From Halobacteriovoraceae bacterium (lineage in GTDB: Bacteria > Bdellovibrionota > Bacteriovoracia > Bacteriovoracales > Bacteriovoracaceae), in assembly GCA_002713145.1 (NCBI GenBank), contig PAVS01000001.1:311632-375631 (forward strand): a stretch of 64,000 bases of DNA, written 5' to 3'. The number at the start of each line of letters is the position of its first letter. The stretch's first letter is position 1. The position numbers and the translations under genes were made by a program. Of the stretch, positions 27,706 through 36,719 are shown piece after piece. The notes below the pieces were generated by a model that was not told the DNA's origin, did not search any database, and saw nothing but the letters and a program-made list of their open reading frames with translations.

Positions 27706-30135
27706 ATGAAGAATAGACGGAATTTGAAAAAATGGATTTTTAACATGCAAAAGCTCTGGTTAGGATTACTTTGCTCATTAGTGCTCGCAGGATGCGGCGA
27801 TCTTTTTATGAAAGACGATTCAAGTAGTGGGGTTGAACTAGATCAATTTGCTACTTGTGAACTTGATATTGATGCTTTTAGCCGAATTCTTGAACAAAAT
27901 ATTAAAGGTGATATTGAGTGCTTAAGAGATCAACTCGATCTTTTCATGGATATAGTTAGAACTGACAGACCAGGGTTTATTTCCAAAAAAGTTTTAAAAG
28001 AATTTCTTGTCAATGGACCGGTTGAAGTAGAACCGGACGTTGTTGATGTTGTAGATAATATTTTTGATTTAAGTTTTCTTATTTTAGGAACGGATCGAGA
28101 TTTCATTCAAAGAGCAGAAGTTTATAAACTGATCGATTTTTTGATTTATTTTAATGAGCATATTTGGAGATCCTATAAATTCTTTGTTTCTGAAGATGAA
28201 ATAAATTACGCCAGACAAATTAGAGAGAGACAGATTATCTTTGATGAATTTGCACTCATCGCAGGAAAATTGCGTGAAATCTATAAACCACAAAGATCAG
28301 CTGTAGACGTTATTGATACGGAAAAGTTTATCTATAACTTCTTTAAGACTGACCCCGAAGGATTAGAACGGGTAAAAAGTCTTATGTTCTTAAAGCGAGT
28401 CTTTTTAGGTGGTCAAGTTTGGGAACTCGATCACGTCGAACTTAAAAGAGCTTTTGAAATTCTGCCGTATCTTGCTCAAGTCGCATTTGATTTTGTTAAG
28501 ATTCAAAACTACGCTTTTGAACAGCAACAAGAAACATTGATTAGAGTTTTTGTTAAAGATATAGAAATCATTCAAGATACGATCTTTTTTGAGCCGGACT
28601 CCTTTGAGTCAGTCTTTACCGTTTATGACATTATCAATGTGGTGAAAACCATGATGCCTGATCTGGATGAGACTCTAGATGTTGCTAAATACCCAAGAGA
28701 GCTTATGAAGATCAAAGAGATTTTCTTGGGCTCAGGGGGAGAGTTCTTTTCTTCTAAAGAATTGGTTGAGTTTCTCGATATCGGAAATAGCATCTTAGAT
28801 GAGTCTATTACCTTCTATAGAATATACACCTATTATCAAAGAGAGTTGGATGATACAAAGCCCATCTCTCACGACTTTTCAGACTTTCCAGTCAATAACT
28901 CTCGGCAATTGAGCTATAGAGATAATTTTGCCAGAATTGTGAGCAATTACAAATTTGTAAAGGGCTCAAATATATCTCCTTTTTTTACTCACGAGTGGCA
29001 TCGTAATCCTAACGCCTATTTTGAAATTGGTGCTTTGGAAAGATTGGTGGGTATGATTTTTGATTATTATGGAAGCAATAATCCAAGTGCCCGCGGTGGC
29101 TATGATATGACGTTAGATGAAACCGTTGAGCTTATCCGAGATTTCAAATGGCTTCTTCGAGATTTCGGAATCATTGTTATTGGGAAAAAAGGCGGAAGGG
29201 AAATTCAAGGTACAGCTGAGAATTTCGTGTTGATGTCGACTCTTTTTCAATATCAATCAGATGGTTGTGGAGACAATGTCTGTATGGAAGTTCCAGAAGC
29301 CTTAGAGTTTCTCTTGGGTCTTCTTACGGCTTTAGAGATCAAAGATTTCTTTACCGATACCATGATGGAAGTCTGTGCTGCGGATTTAGACCAATATGAT
29401 CGAATCGCACCGACTTGTTTTAGAAATAATTTTGTTAAAGTTCTTGAGACTCCAATTCCGAATGATGATCAAAACAGAGCGATTAAAGATTATATGCCTT
29501 TATTATATGCTTCGATTCAGGACTTGGTTCAGGATTTAAGCCCGGGTGAGCCACTGGTTAATTCACCTGGATATTACAAATTTATTACTGAGACGGAAGC
29601 TTTTACGAGAAGCTGTAGCTATTATGATGATGCTGAAACAGATGAAGTTTATTTGAAAAGTAATGATGCTTTTGCGGTATTTGCAGGTCTTCTCAATATC
29701 GAATCAACTGTACTTCGTTTTGACGTGAACAATAATAATAAATTAGATGCTCCAAGAAATGGCCATAATGAAGTCATGGCAGCCTATTATGAAGTCTATC
29801 AAGGGGCCATAAAGGGTCTTATTGCACCAAATGGTGGCTTTCTAGAGAAGCTTGCTAAGCCTGTATATAAATATCTTGTTGCAAAAGGAGAGGTTCCTGA
29901 TACCGGAAGCTTTGGAAGCATTTGGAACTTTGTGAAGTTTATTCTTCCTTGGAATAATCAACGCTCTGATGCTTCGAGAACTACGCTTGCGACGGTTTTA
30001 AAGACTATCGGAGAGCAGAGTGAAACAAGCGCAGAATTTCCTTTTAAGTGTGAAGAATGTCTCAGAGATCCAACAGTGGTTTGTGAACCAGAAGATGATC
30101 AATGGGAACCTCGAGTTGAGCCTGTGACCTATTAA
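27706..30135 (+). CDS. Large lipoprotein of unknown function
   Basis: An 809-residue protein with an N-terminal basic stretch and hydrophobic LWLGLLCSLVLAGC, whose LAGC is a clear lipobox. The mature part is helical and acidic, with no transmembrane segment and several Cys pairs (KCEECLRDPTVVCEPE near the C-terminus). It might start at ATG 27706 or at ATG 27745, which leaves a tighter signal peptide (MQKLWLG). Large lipoproteins of this kind are common in predatory Bdellovibrionota. No domain recognised. A terminator lies within the convergent gene's end. Confidence 0.75.
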   Translation: MKNRRNLKKWIFNMQKLWLGLLCSLVLAGCGDLFMKDDSSSGVELDQFATCELDIDAFSRILEQNIKGDIECLRDQLDLFMDIVRTDRPGFISKKVLKEFLVNGPVEVEPDVVDVVDNIFDLSFLILGTDRDFIQRAEVYKLIDFLIYFNEHIWRSYKFFVSEDEINYARQIRERQIIFDEFALIAGKLREIYKPQRSAVDVIDTEKFIYNFFKTDPEGLERVKSLMFLKRVFLGGQVWELDHVELKRAFEILPYLAQVAFDFVKIQNYAFEQQQETLIRVFVKDIEIIQDTIFFEPDSFESVFTVYDIINVVKTMMPDLDETLDVAKYPRELMKIKEIFLGSGGEFFSSKELVEFLDIGNSILDESITFYRIYTYYQRELDDTKPISHDFSDFPVNNSRQLSYRDNFARIVSNYKFVKGSNISPFFTHEWHRNPNAYFEIGALERLVGMIFDYYGSNNPSARGGYDMTLDETVELIRDFKWLLRDFGIIVIGKKGGREIQGTAENFVLMSTLFQYQSDGCGDNVCMEVPEALEFLLGLLTALEIKDFFTDTMMEVCAADLDQYDRIAPTCFRNNFVKVLETPIPNDDQNRAIKDYMPLLYASIQDLVQDLSPGEPLVNSPGYYKFITETEAFTRSCSYYDDAETDEVYLKSNDAFAVFAGLLNIESTVLRFDVNNNNKLDAPRNGHNEVMAAYYEVYQGAIKGLIAPNGGFLEKLAKPVYKYLVAKGEVPDTGSFGSIWNFVKFILPWNNQRSDASRTTLATVLKTIGEQSETSAEFPFKCEECLRDPTVVCEPEDDQWEPRVEPVTY

Positions 30136-30155
30136 TAATTGCTTGAAATGAAAAT

Positions 30156-30434
30156 TTATTGATAACTAAAAGAGGGCGATGAATCATCGCTCTTTTTTAT
30201 GTCTGTAAGTGCTTCGTCGAAATAGACTTGCAGACTTGCTGGGATTTGAAGGGCCCTGTATTTCTTTCCATTGGTCAATCGAATCCAGTAGCCATCTAGG
30301 ACATCTCGACTTTCTGTAGTCATCTTAATGGGCTTAATAGAAACGATTTGATCGCCATTGATAAGCATCATATGCTTTTCATAATTTCTTTGCGCCTCAT
30401 TATAGGTCAATATGGTGAACCGATGAAAATTCAT
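30156..30434 (-). CDS. Small hypothetical protein, FlbD-like layout
   Basis: A 92-residue cytoplasmic protein: MNFHRFTILTYNEAQ, then LINGDQIVSIKPI and DGYWIRLTNGKKYRALQIP. The arrangement NGxxIxxIxP and I-x-L-x-x-G-x-x-Y resembles small FlbD/host-factor-like strands (N-g-x-I...), but it is too short and divergent to assign. No partner gene is evident. Its end contains the terminator of the convergent gene. Confidence 0.55.
   Translation of the reverse strand: MNFHRFTILTYNEAQRNYEKHMMLINGDQIVSIKPIKMTTESRDVLDGYWIRLTNGKKYRALQIPASLQVYFDEALTDIKKSDDSSPSFSYQ
30171..30197 (+). terminator. Terminator after large lipoprotein gene
   Basis: A stem of GCGATG / CATCGC with a 3-base loop and weaker outer pairs, followed by six T. 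It lies inside the last codons of the convergent gene at 30156-30434. Confidence 0.7.
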
Positions 30435-30484
30435 GAGGTTAATGTAGCTTAGTTTGTAAGTGAGAGTTAAGTGGTTTGAAAATT

Positions 30485-30511
30485 TTTCAGGCTGCCTTTA
30501 ACAGCCTGAAA
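30485..30511 (-). terminator. Terminator after metzincin-like gene
   Basis: TTTCAGGCTG and its exact complement CAGCCTGAAA (10 base pairs) with a 7-base loop. On the minus strand it is followed by AATTTT, a weak T-run. It lies 21 bases beyond the stop of the leftward gene. Confidence 0.6.
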
Positions 30512-30531
30512 TTTATAAGTTCAATAGAGGT

Positions 30532-31182
30532 TTAGTAACCCATTTCTTCAGCAACTTTAATGACAATTCCTCCTATTCCATAGGGCACAGAATAGGGTCT
30601 ATCAGCATTATAATTAAAGTCATGGCCAAAACCCATTTTATGTACCCATTCGTGGGCCAGATTAGCGGCTACGTCAGTGGGAGTCCATGAATTTCGACGG
30701 TAGTATTTTTTATGAATCCAAATTCTCATGGTATCAGGGTAGGTATAGCCTTTCACCTTGCTAAAGGGATTCCAGCTTCTATAGAGAGTTAAATCAAAAT
30801 TCATGGTGTGATCTTGATCTGGCATGAGTACCTCAGCACCAGTCATGAGATGAGCGTATATTTCCTCGTTAGAAAGACCGTTATTATCGTTGAAGGTTCT
30901 CTCCCCCCTCCATTTGAATCCATACACAAGTTCTCTAAATCGCTTAGAATTCATCACCTGTTTTAAGATCTCTACTCCTGTTTCTAATTTCGCCTGGTCT
31001 GAGCGCCTGGAGAAATTCCTGGTGTGAATATTGGCATCCAAATAGGGGAATTCTTGTTCCATATGGTGATGATCAATTTTGGATTGATCAAATTCATAAT
31101 GGGTGAAAACTTGATGTTGACTTGCATTGGCTTGGTAGGCCAGTAGACCCAACAGGGTACCGACGATGAAATTCCTTTTCAT
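30532..31182 (-). CDS. Secreted metzincin-like zinc protease
   Basis: A 216-residue protein with signal peptide MKRNFIVGTLLGLLAYQANA. Near residues 177-188, HEWVHKMGFGHD fits the metzincin signature HExxHxxGxxH/D exactly, with three zinc His and the catalytic Glu. A Met-turn further on is not clear (YSVPYGIGGIV follows). The ATG at 31182 with AAGGA 8 bases upstream is preferred over an in-frame GTG at 31188. Predicted exported zinc endopeptidase; substrate unknown. Confidence 0.75.
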   Translation of the reverse strand: MKRNFIVGTLLGLLAYQANASQHQVFTHYEFDQSKIDHHHMEQEFPYLDANIHTRNFSRRSDQAKLETGVEILKQVMNSKRFRELVYGFKWRGERTFNDNNGLSNEEIYAHLMTGAEVLMPDQDHTMNFDLTLYRSWNPFSKVKGYTYPDTMRIWIHKKYYRRNSWTPTDVAANLAHEWVHKMGFGHDFNYNADRPYSVPYGIGGIVIKVAEEMGY

Positions 31183-31229
31183 AGACACTTCCTTGTTTTT
31201 CGTTTATTACCAAATCGGAGATGCCTGAA

Positions 31230-31823
31230 ATGAACTTAAAATGGGATAGCCAGCTGGAAGAATTTACCCAATATGGTGGGAGTTCTCTTGAGAGAAGAAA
31301 GGAAATTCTATCAGCAATGAGGGATCAATTTTCTCAAGGAAAGAACTGCAAAGCTTGTCAGGGGTTTTGTTGCACTTCCTTTTATAACTCAATGCAGGTC
31401 ACAATTCTTGAAGCTTTCGATTTATTTTTCTACCTAATTAAAGAGAATAGAATGACTCAGGATTTAGTTGAGAACTTGAAGTCGAATGTAAAAAAATATC
31501 GGTTAGATTATTTTCTTAATACCGGGCGTAACTCAAGTTTTAGACGCAGTTATACTTGTCCATTTTTTGTTTCGGGAAGTAAAGGCTGTACTATTGACCC
31601 TGAATTTAAACCCTATGGCTGCCTCGCTTTTAATCCTTTAAAAGAAAACGTTAACTCTGAAGGACATTGCACATCAAATATTGCTCTTCTTGAACGTCGC
31701 GAAAATTTGGAAGACGATAAACTCAATTTAAAATTACAAGCATTGTTGAAATTGAATTGGGAAAAAGAAAGTATTCCAGTCGCCCTTTTAAACTTGATTG
31801 AATTATTTGAGTATAAAACTTAG
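31230..31823 (+). CDS. YkgJ-type cysteine-cluster protein
   Basis: A 197-residue cytoplasmic protein. CKACQGFCC near residue 40, then TCPFF, GCTIDPEFKPYGC form the Cys cluster of the YkgJ family (CxxCxxxCC ... Cxxx ... C), thought to bind zinc or an iron-sulfur cluster. The ATG at 31230 is chosen because GGAG sits 9 bases upstream; ATG 31221 abuts it. It lies 70 bases before glutamine synthetase III. Biochemical role unknown. Confidence 0.75.
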   Translation: MNLKWDSQLEEFTQYGGSSLERRKEILSAMRDQFSQGKNCKACQGFCCTSFYNSMQVTILEAFDLFFYLIKENRMTQDLVENLKSNVKKYRLDYFLNTGRNSSFRRSYTCPFFVSGSKGCTIDPEFKPYGCLAFNPLKENVNSEGHCTSNIALLERRENLEDDKLNLKLQALLKLNWEKESIPVALLNLIELFEYKT

Positions 31824-31832
31824 AATACATAG

Positions 31833-31861
31833 TTCCGTCATCTTTTGTTTCACTATATAAT
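31833..31861 (+). promoter_or_regulatory. Candidate promoter of glnN
   Basis: A consensus -10 TATAAT (31856-31861) with a weak -35 TTCCGT 17 bases upstream, 33 bases before the start codon. A weak -35 may mean activator dependence. Confidence 0.4.
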
Positions 31862-31893
31862 GTTGGGTAAATATCAATCACAAGGAGAGTGAG

Positions 31894-34092
31894 ATGACAA
31901 AAGCCGTTCGTGCTCAAGCAATGTTAAACGCTTTTAAAATTCCTACAAGAGAATTCAATGTGCCTAAAGATGTCAATGGCAATCCTCTTAGGGTTAGTGA
32001 GTATTATGGAGAAAACGTTTTTGACTATCAAAAATCAGAAATACTTACAAAGCAAGATAAGCAAGATATTGCAGATGTTCTAGACAATAAAAAAGATCTT
32101 ACTAAAGAGATGGCAGAGAAATTTGCTAATGCTGTTTTGAACTGGGCCACTAGTAAAGGAGCGACTCACTTTACTCACTGGTTCCAACCTTTAACGGGAT
32201 CAACAGCTGAAAAGCATGATGCCTTCTTATCAATTGAAAATGGGAAGCCGATTGAAAAATTGTCTGCCTCTCAATTAATTCAAGGTGAGCCAGATGCTTC
32301 TTCTTTTCCTCACGGTGGATCTAGATCTACATTTGAAGCGAGAGGATACACTTCATGGGACTTTACTTCACCCATTTTCCTACGCTCTCATGAGAATGGA
32401 AAAACTCTAACGATTCCTACAGCATTCGTATCCTACACAGGAGACGCGCTAGATACTAAGACCCCCATGCTTCGCTCTTGTAGTCAGCTCTCAAAAGCTG
32501 CAACGAAGTTTTTAAATATCACTGGTGGTTCAAAAAGGGCCGATGACGAGTTTAAGAGTGTCGATGTTAGTTGTGGTTGTGAGCAAGAGTATTTCTTAAT
32601 AGATAAAGCCCTTTATTTTGAAAGACCTGATCTTGTCATGGGGGGAAGAACTCTTTTTGGAGCTTCAACTTCTAGAAACCAGCAATTAGAAGATCATTAT
32701 TTTGGGACAATTCCTGAAAGAGTGATGGCATTCATGCAAGAAGTAGAAGTGGAATTATACCGATTAGGTATCCCTGCTAAAACAAGACATAATGAAGTTG
32801 CACCTGGGCAATTTGAATTAGCTCCTATTTTTGATAAAGCTAACGTCGCCGTAGATCAAAACCAAATGATCATGTCTGTCCTTCAAAGTGTAGCAACGAA
32901 ACATGAGATGGTTTGTCTCTTACATGAAAAGCCTTTTGGGGGAATTAATGGTTCAGGAAAGCACCTTAATTGGTCTATAACGAATCCAAAGGCTGGAAAC
33001 TTACTGGATCCAAGTGATACTCCTCATACGAATTATAGATTCTTAGCTGTTGTTTCGATTATTCTTGAGGCTCTCAATAAATACGGTGGGCATTTAAGAA
33101 CAGCGATAGCTTCTCACTCTAATGATCATAGGCTTGGTGCTAACGAAGCTCCTCCAAGTATTATTTCTGCTTTCTTGGGTGATACGCTCACTAAGATTTT
33201 AGATGCTTATGGTGCGGGAGAAAAGTACACTGAAGAAAATCCAGGCTTCCTAGATCTAGGAGCTGAGCAATTGGCAAGACTGGTTCGAGACAATACTGAT
33301 AGAAACCGAACTTCACCTTTCGCATTTACGGGAAATAAATTTGAGTTTAGAGCTGTTGGTTCTTCTCAAAACGTTGGGATTCCTTTGACTGTTCTTAATG
33401 CAGCCGTCACAGATGTTTTCAACGATGTAAATGAAAGACTTGAAAAAGATATCGCTGGTGGGATGTCAGTAGATGATGCTCTTATTGCAGTTACAAAAGA
33501 TCTTTATAATGGAGCTAAGCATGTGGTTTTCAATGGAGATGGATATTCTCAAGAGTGGCAAGATGAAGCTGCTAAAAGAGGGCTTCCGAATCTAAAAACT
33601 TCAGCTGATGCACTAAAATTGATCGCAGACTCTGATGCTAATAATTTTCTTGTAAAGCTTGGAGTTTATACTCCAACAGAATTAAAGACTCGTTATAATG
33701 TTCGAGTTGAGCGCTACTGCAAGCATAGAGAAATCGAATTTAAAACGTTGGTGAATATGATTCATAAGGATATTATTCCAGCTACGATTCAATATAAGGC
33801 AATGCTCGCTTCAGCTATCGACGATCAAAAAGATTGTAAGATTGATCCAAAGGTTGATACCGCAGTTCTTAATGGTATTAACGATAAGTTGAATGAGCTT
33901 TTCGACAAAACTTCTAAGCTAAATAAAGGTTTAGAAAATCTGGGTGAAGATATAGCGGATGCTGAAAAAATTGCAAATGAGCTTCTTCCTTTAAGTGAAG
34001 AAATTGCCGAGGTTATCGGATATCTCGAAGAGAACGTGTCCGAGGACTTATGGCCACTTCCGACTTATTATGACCTTTTATTTGTTAAGTAG
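31894..34092 (+). CDS. glnN: Glutamine synthetase type III
   Basis: A 732-residue GSIII, ATP-dependent glutamate-ammonia ligase of the long type. Marks are the N-terminal GATHFTHWFQPLTGSTAEKHD (type III signature), FPHGGSRSTFEARGYT, the glutamate-binding CGCEQEYFLID, FGGINGSGKHLNWS, and NRTSPFAFTGNKFEFRAVGS. A helical C-terminal part (620-732) is normal for the type. It assimilates ammonia in the cytoplasm. Ribosome site AAGGAGAG. Followed by a strong terminator. Type III in place of type I is typical of several Bacteroidetes and some deep Proteobacteria-like lineages. Confidence 0.95.
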   Translation: MTKAVRAQAMLNAFKIPTREFNVPKDVNGNPLRVSEYYGENVFDYQKSEILTKQDKQDIADVLDNKKDLTKEMAEKFANAVLNWATSKGATHFTHWFQPLTGSTAEKHDAFLSIENGKPIEKLSASQLIQGEPDASSFPHGGSRSTFEARGYTSWDFTSPIFLRSHENGKTLTIPTAFVSYTGDALDTKTPMLRSCSQLSKAATKFLNITGGSKRADDEFKSVDVSCGCEQEYFLIDKALYFERPDLVMGGRTLFGASTSRNQQLEDHYFGTIPERVMAFMQEVEVELYRLGIPAKTRHNEVAPGQFELAPIFDKANVAVDQNQMIMSVLQSVATKHEMVCLLHEKPFGGINGSGKHLNWSITNPKAGNLLDPSDTPHTNYRFLAVVSIILEALNKYGGHLRTAIASHSNDHRLGANEAPPSIISAFLGDTLTKILDAYGAGEKYTEENPGFLDLGAEQLARLVRDNTDRNRTSPFAFTGNKFEFRAVGSSQNVGIPLTVLNAAVTDVFNDVNERLEKDIAGGMSVDDALIAVTKDLYNGAKHVVFNGDGYSQEWQDEAAKRGLPNLKTSADALKLIADSDANNFLVKLGVYTPTELKTRYNVRVERYCKHREIEFKTLVNMIHKDIIPATIQYKAMLASAIDDQKDCKIDPKVDTAVLNGINDKLNELFDKTSKLNKGLENLGEDIADAEKIANELLPLSEEIAEVIGYLEENVSEDLWPLPTYYDLLFVK

Positions 34093-34116
34093 ATCATAAT
34101 TTAAATAAATTTAGAG

Positions 34117-34147
34117 GGCCGAGGCTAAAGCTTCGGCCTTTTTTTTT
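34117..34147 (+). terminator. Terminator after glnN
   Basis: GGCCGAGGC, a TAAA loop and GCTTCGGCC (one G-T wobble), followed by nine T. It lies 25 bases after the glnN stop. Confidence 0.92.
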
Positions 34148-34154
34148 AGAAAAT

Positions 34155-34182
34155 TTTACAAATTAAATTGTCAAAGTATAAC
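34155..34182 (+). promoter_or_regulatory. Candidate promoter of the protein-glutaminase-like gene
   Basis: TTTACA (34155-34160), a 16-base spacer and TATAAC (34177-34182), about 40 bases before the start codon. Both boxes match 5 of 6 consensus positions. Confidence 0.5.
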
Positions 34183-34221
34183 TAACTCCCTAAATTCAGG
34201 CTTAGCATGATTGGGGGATTA

Positions 34222-35124
34222 ATGAAAATTGTCATTTTATTTGCACTAGTGTTTAGTGCTCTGAATTCTTTTGCCGAGACTATACTTACTGATGTTGTTG
34301 AAGTTGAAAAAATCAACTCGGAATACGTTTTATTTGCAAGCGATGGTCAGATATATAGACTGAATGCAGATAAAGATATCGAGGATGCTATAAGAGCTAA
34401 AGAGCTTGGTTTTATGGTTGAAATTCAACTCGATGAAACATTAGATACTTCCGAGATACTAGGTCATAGAAATAATATTTTAGGTATAAGTCTAAGTTCA
34501 AAAGAGTCAATGAATTCATTTTATGACTCTAATCCTTCTCACCAAAAAAACTATTCGCCGGCAGATTTGATAAGTTCTTATATCAGCGATTTTGATTCTG
34601 AATATCAAGTGAATTCCTTATTTCAAAGTCTAAATGGAAATATGAGAAGAAAGTCACAGTGTTATAATCGGGCCCATGTTTGGTCTTGGGAGCTTTACCG
34701 AATATCTCGCTCAGCTGGGAGAATTCAAACAGGTAAGATGTGGCTCTTTTTCACACGAAAGTATATACGTGAATATGATTATAAGTGGTGGTTTCATATT
34801 GCGCCTTATTTAACTGTTCAAGGTCAAGCCAGGGTCATTGATAGAACTTTCACTAATGGACCTTTGGATGAGCGCTCTTGGACAAATATATTTATGCAAA
34901 ACAACGCAGCATGTCCAAGTGTGTCTCGCTACACCGACTATGAAAATAATCAAAATGCAGCTTATTGCTATACGATCAAAACCAGTGTCTATTATTGGCA
35001 ACCATGGCAAATTGAAGGCTTAGAGAAGAATGGGCAGGTAAGAGATCAATGGCAGTCCTATGAGGTTAAAAAAGCCTATAAGAATGCTTTTGGCTGGAGG
35101 GCCAGGGTTCCGGAGCTGGATTAA
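34222..35124 (+). CDS. Secreted protein-glutaminase-like enzyme
   Basis: A 300-residue protein with signal peptide MKIVILFALVFSALNSFA. Its C-terminal half has the Cys-His-Asp triad of protein-glutamine glutaminase: QCYNRAHVWSWELY (C147), WWFHIAPYL (H192) and RVIDRTF (D207). Such enzymes deamidate glutamine side chains in proteins. The N-terminal domain (about 20-130) may be a pro-region. The start at 34222 has GGGGGA just upstream; 34207 does not. A family mark, a 'C..RA....W.L' helix followed by 'FH.AP', is intact, so it should be active. Targets, host or prey, are unknown. Confidence 0.75.
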   Translation: MKIVILFALVFSALNSFAETILTDVVEVEKINSEYVLFASDGQIYRLNADKDIEDAIRAKELGFMVEIQLDETLDTSEILGHRNNILGISLSSKESMNSFYDSNPSHQKNYSPADLISSYISDFDSEYQVNSLFQSLNGNMRRKSQCYNRAHVWSWELYRISRSAGRIQTGKMWLFFTRKYIREYDYKWWFHIAPYLTVQGQARVIDRTFTNGPLDERSWTNIFMQNNAACPSVSRYTDYENNQNAAYCYTIKTSVYYWQPWQIEGLEKNGQVRDQWQSYEVKKAYKNAFGWRARVPELD

Positions 35125-35151
35125 CCAGCTTGATTAGGCCATAATCTGGCT

Positions 35152-35748
35152 ATGAAAAAGCTCGTTCTCAGTTTAAGTTTTTGTGTTTTCTTTTATTCTT
35201 GTGGCGAAGTTGCCAGTGGTGATGGTACCGGTTCTGATGGGGTCGCTACCTTAGAGCATAGGATTTTTGCTTCCTCTTCAACCCATAATGGAAACTTAGG
35301 GGGAGCCAGTGGTGCAGATACGATCTGCCAGAACTTGGCTACAGCAGCAGGACTTTCTCGTAGTTATGAGGCCTTGGTTAGTACCGACAGTGAAGACGCG
35401 GATGATAAGCTTAGCTTTTCTGGGGCGATATATATTGTTGATAGTAGTGATGAGAAGACTCTTGTAGCTGGATCGGGAAGTGAGCTCTGGGGGACAGACT
35501 CAGCTAATCTTACAGCTCGAATCAACGTTGACGAAGACGGTAATACTATTAGCACAACTAATAATACCTGGACTGGAACGAATTCAGACGGCGGAAATCA
35601 GGTTGGAAGAAATTGTTCAAATTGGTCTAGTAGCTCTATTTCCGACGATGGCTTTTATGGAAATACAGATTCGTTCTCTGCTACTTGGGTTGAAAATAAT
35701 TTTGAAGATTGTGCTAATACAAATCGAATCTATTGCGTGAGCCAGTAA
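35152..35748 (+). CDS. DUF1554/C-type-lectin-like lipoprotein
   Basis: A 198-residue protein with lipobox FYSCGE near residue 22. The mature part fits the DUF1554 domain (endostatin-like fold): FASSSTHNGNLGGASGADTICQ, TAAGLSRSYEALVS, NCSNWSSSS and the closing NRIYCVSQ. Such proteins occur in Leptospira and myxobacterial surface lipoproteins. It follows the glutaminase-like gene by 27 bases and may share its transcript. Role: surface-exposed binding is inferred. Confidence 0.75.
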   Translation: MKKLVLSLSFCVFFYSCGEVASGDGTGSDGVATLEHRIFASSSTHNGNLGGASGADTICQNLATAAGLSRSYEALVSTDSEDADDKLSFSGAIYIVDSSDEKTLVAGSGSELWGTDSANLTARINVDEDGNTISTTNNTWTGTNSDGGNQVGRNCSNWSSSSISDDGFYGNTDSFSATWVENNFEDCANTNRIYCVSQ

Positions 35749-35911
35749 AAAAAATTATTTTTTCAAAAAAAAACTTTTCAAAATTAATCGTATGCGTTAG
35801 AACTCTCAAGCTTTTAGATAAGAGGCCCTTGCGGGAAGTCTGAACTGGATTTGTATGAGAGCAAGTCTACAAGAATCGGCTTTTTTCGAAGGTCTTAAAT
35901 GGTTTTATTAG

Positions 35912-35942
35912 GGGACGATCAATGATCGTCCCTTTTATTTTT
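35912..35942. terminator. Bidirectional terminator
   Basis: GGGACGATC and GATCGTCCC (9 perfect pairs) with a 3-base AAT loop, followed on the plus strand by TTTTATTTTT. It lies between the convergent DUF1554-like and plsC genes, whose stop codon touches the T-run. Confidence 0.85.
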
Positions 35943-36705
35943 AAGCAATGGGTTGATAATTTTCAGTGACTTTGGCATACGCCGTATCTCGAAGCCAAGC
36001 GGTATCAGCCTCTGGTGCTGGTTCAATATTGTCAGAAAATTTAATCGAAACTCTAATTTCTTTTTGCTGGCATAATTTCCAAAGATGAGAAGCAAAATCC
36101 ATGTCTCCATACCAGCAAACAAAATCTCTATTCGTTTTATCTACTTTTTCTCCGTTGATTTGGGTGTAGTTAATAGTAATAGGTGTTATTGCCGCTCCCG
36201 TATTAACCGAGGCTTGAAATAAAGAGCGTTTAAAATTCAAAACACCTTCACCGTTAGTACTTGTTGCCTCTGGAAAAACGACGACATTAAGTCCTGATTT
36301 GAGAGCATCTTCGATATCTTTAATTTCATTTTTGATTTTACTTTTATTTCTTCTTTCAACGAAAAGACATCCGGCGAGGATGACGATTTGACCTAGTACG
36401 GGAGTATTTTTCATCTCAACACTAGTGACAAAGGAGCTTGGAACAAGGGAGCTCATAACCATAATATCCATATAAGAGAGATGATTACTGACTAATAATT
36501 TGTGGGTATAGGCTTTTTCTTTGAGTTCAGCATCCACCTTAACGTTCACAATCCAAAGTACGATATTGGAATATATCGAAACAATCTTATTGAGAACCTT
36601 GCGCGTTTTTTGAGGATACTTTTTAAAGAAAAAAAGCCCAGGCCAGGTGATAAAAAAATAACTCGTAATCACCGATATTATAGTGATAAATTTAATAAAT
36701 CCCAT
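35941..36705 (-). CDS. plsC: 1-acylglycerol-3-phosphate acyltransferase-like (PlsC)
   Basis: A 254-residue membrane-associated acyltransferase. An N-terminal hydrophobic helix (ITIISVITSYFFITWPGLFFF) anchors it; the HxxxxD catalytic motif is NHLSYMD near 74-80, and the glycerophosphate-binding motif is FPEATST near 145. It transfers an acyl group to lysophosphatidate or a related acceptor. It is 14 bases downstream of a GNAT-like gene, so both share one transcript. The substrate may not be the standard one. Confidence 0.85.
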   Translation of the reverse strand: MGFIKFITIISVITSYFFITWPGLFFFKKYPQKTRKVLNKIVSIYSNIVLWIVNVKVDAELKEKAYTHKLLVSNHLSYMDIMVMSSLVPSSFVTSVEMKNTPVLGQIVILAGCLFVERRNKSKIKNEIKDIEDALKSGLNVVVFPEATSTNGEGVLNFKRSLFQASVNTGAAITPITINYTQINGEKVDKTNRDFVCWYGDMDFASHLWKLCQQKEIRVSIKFSDNIEPAPEADTAWLRDTAYAKVTENYQPIA

Positions 36706-36719
36706 TTGTAAGACGGCCC

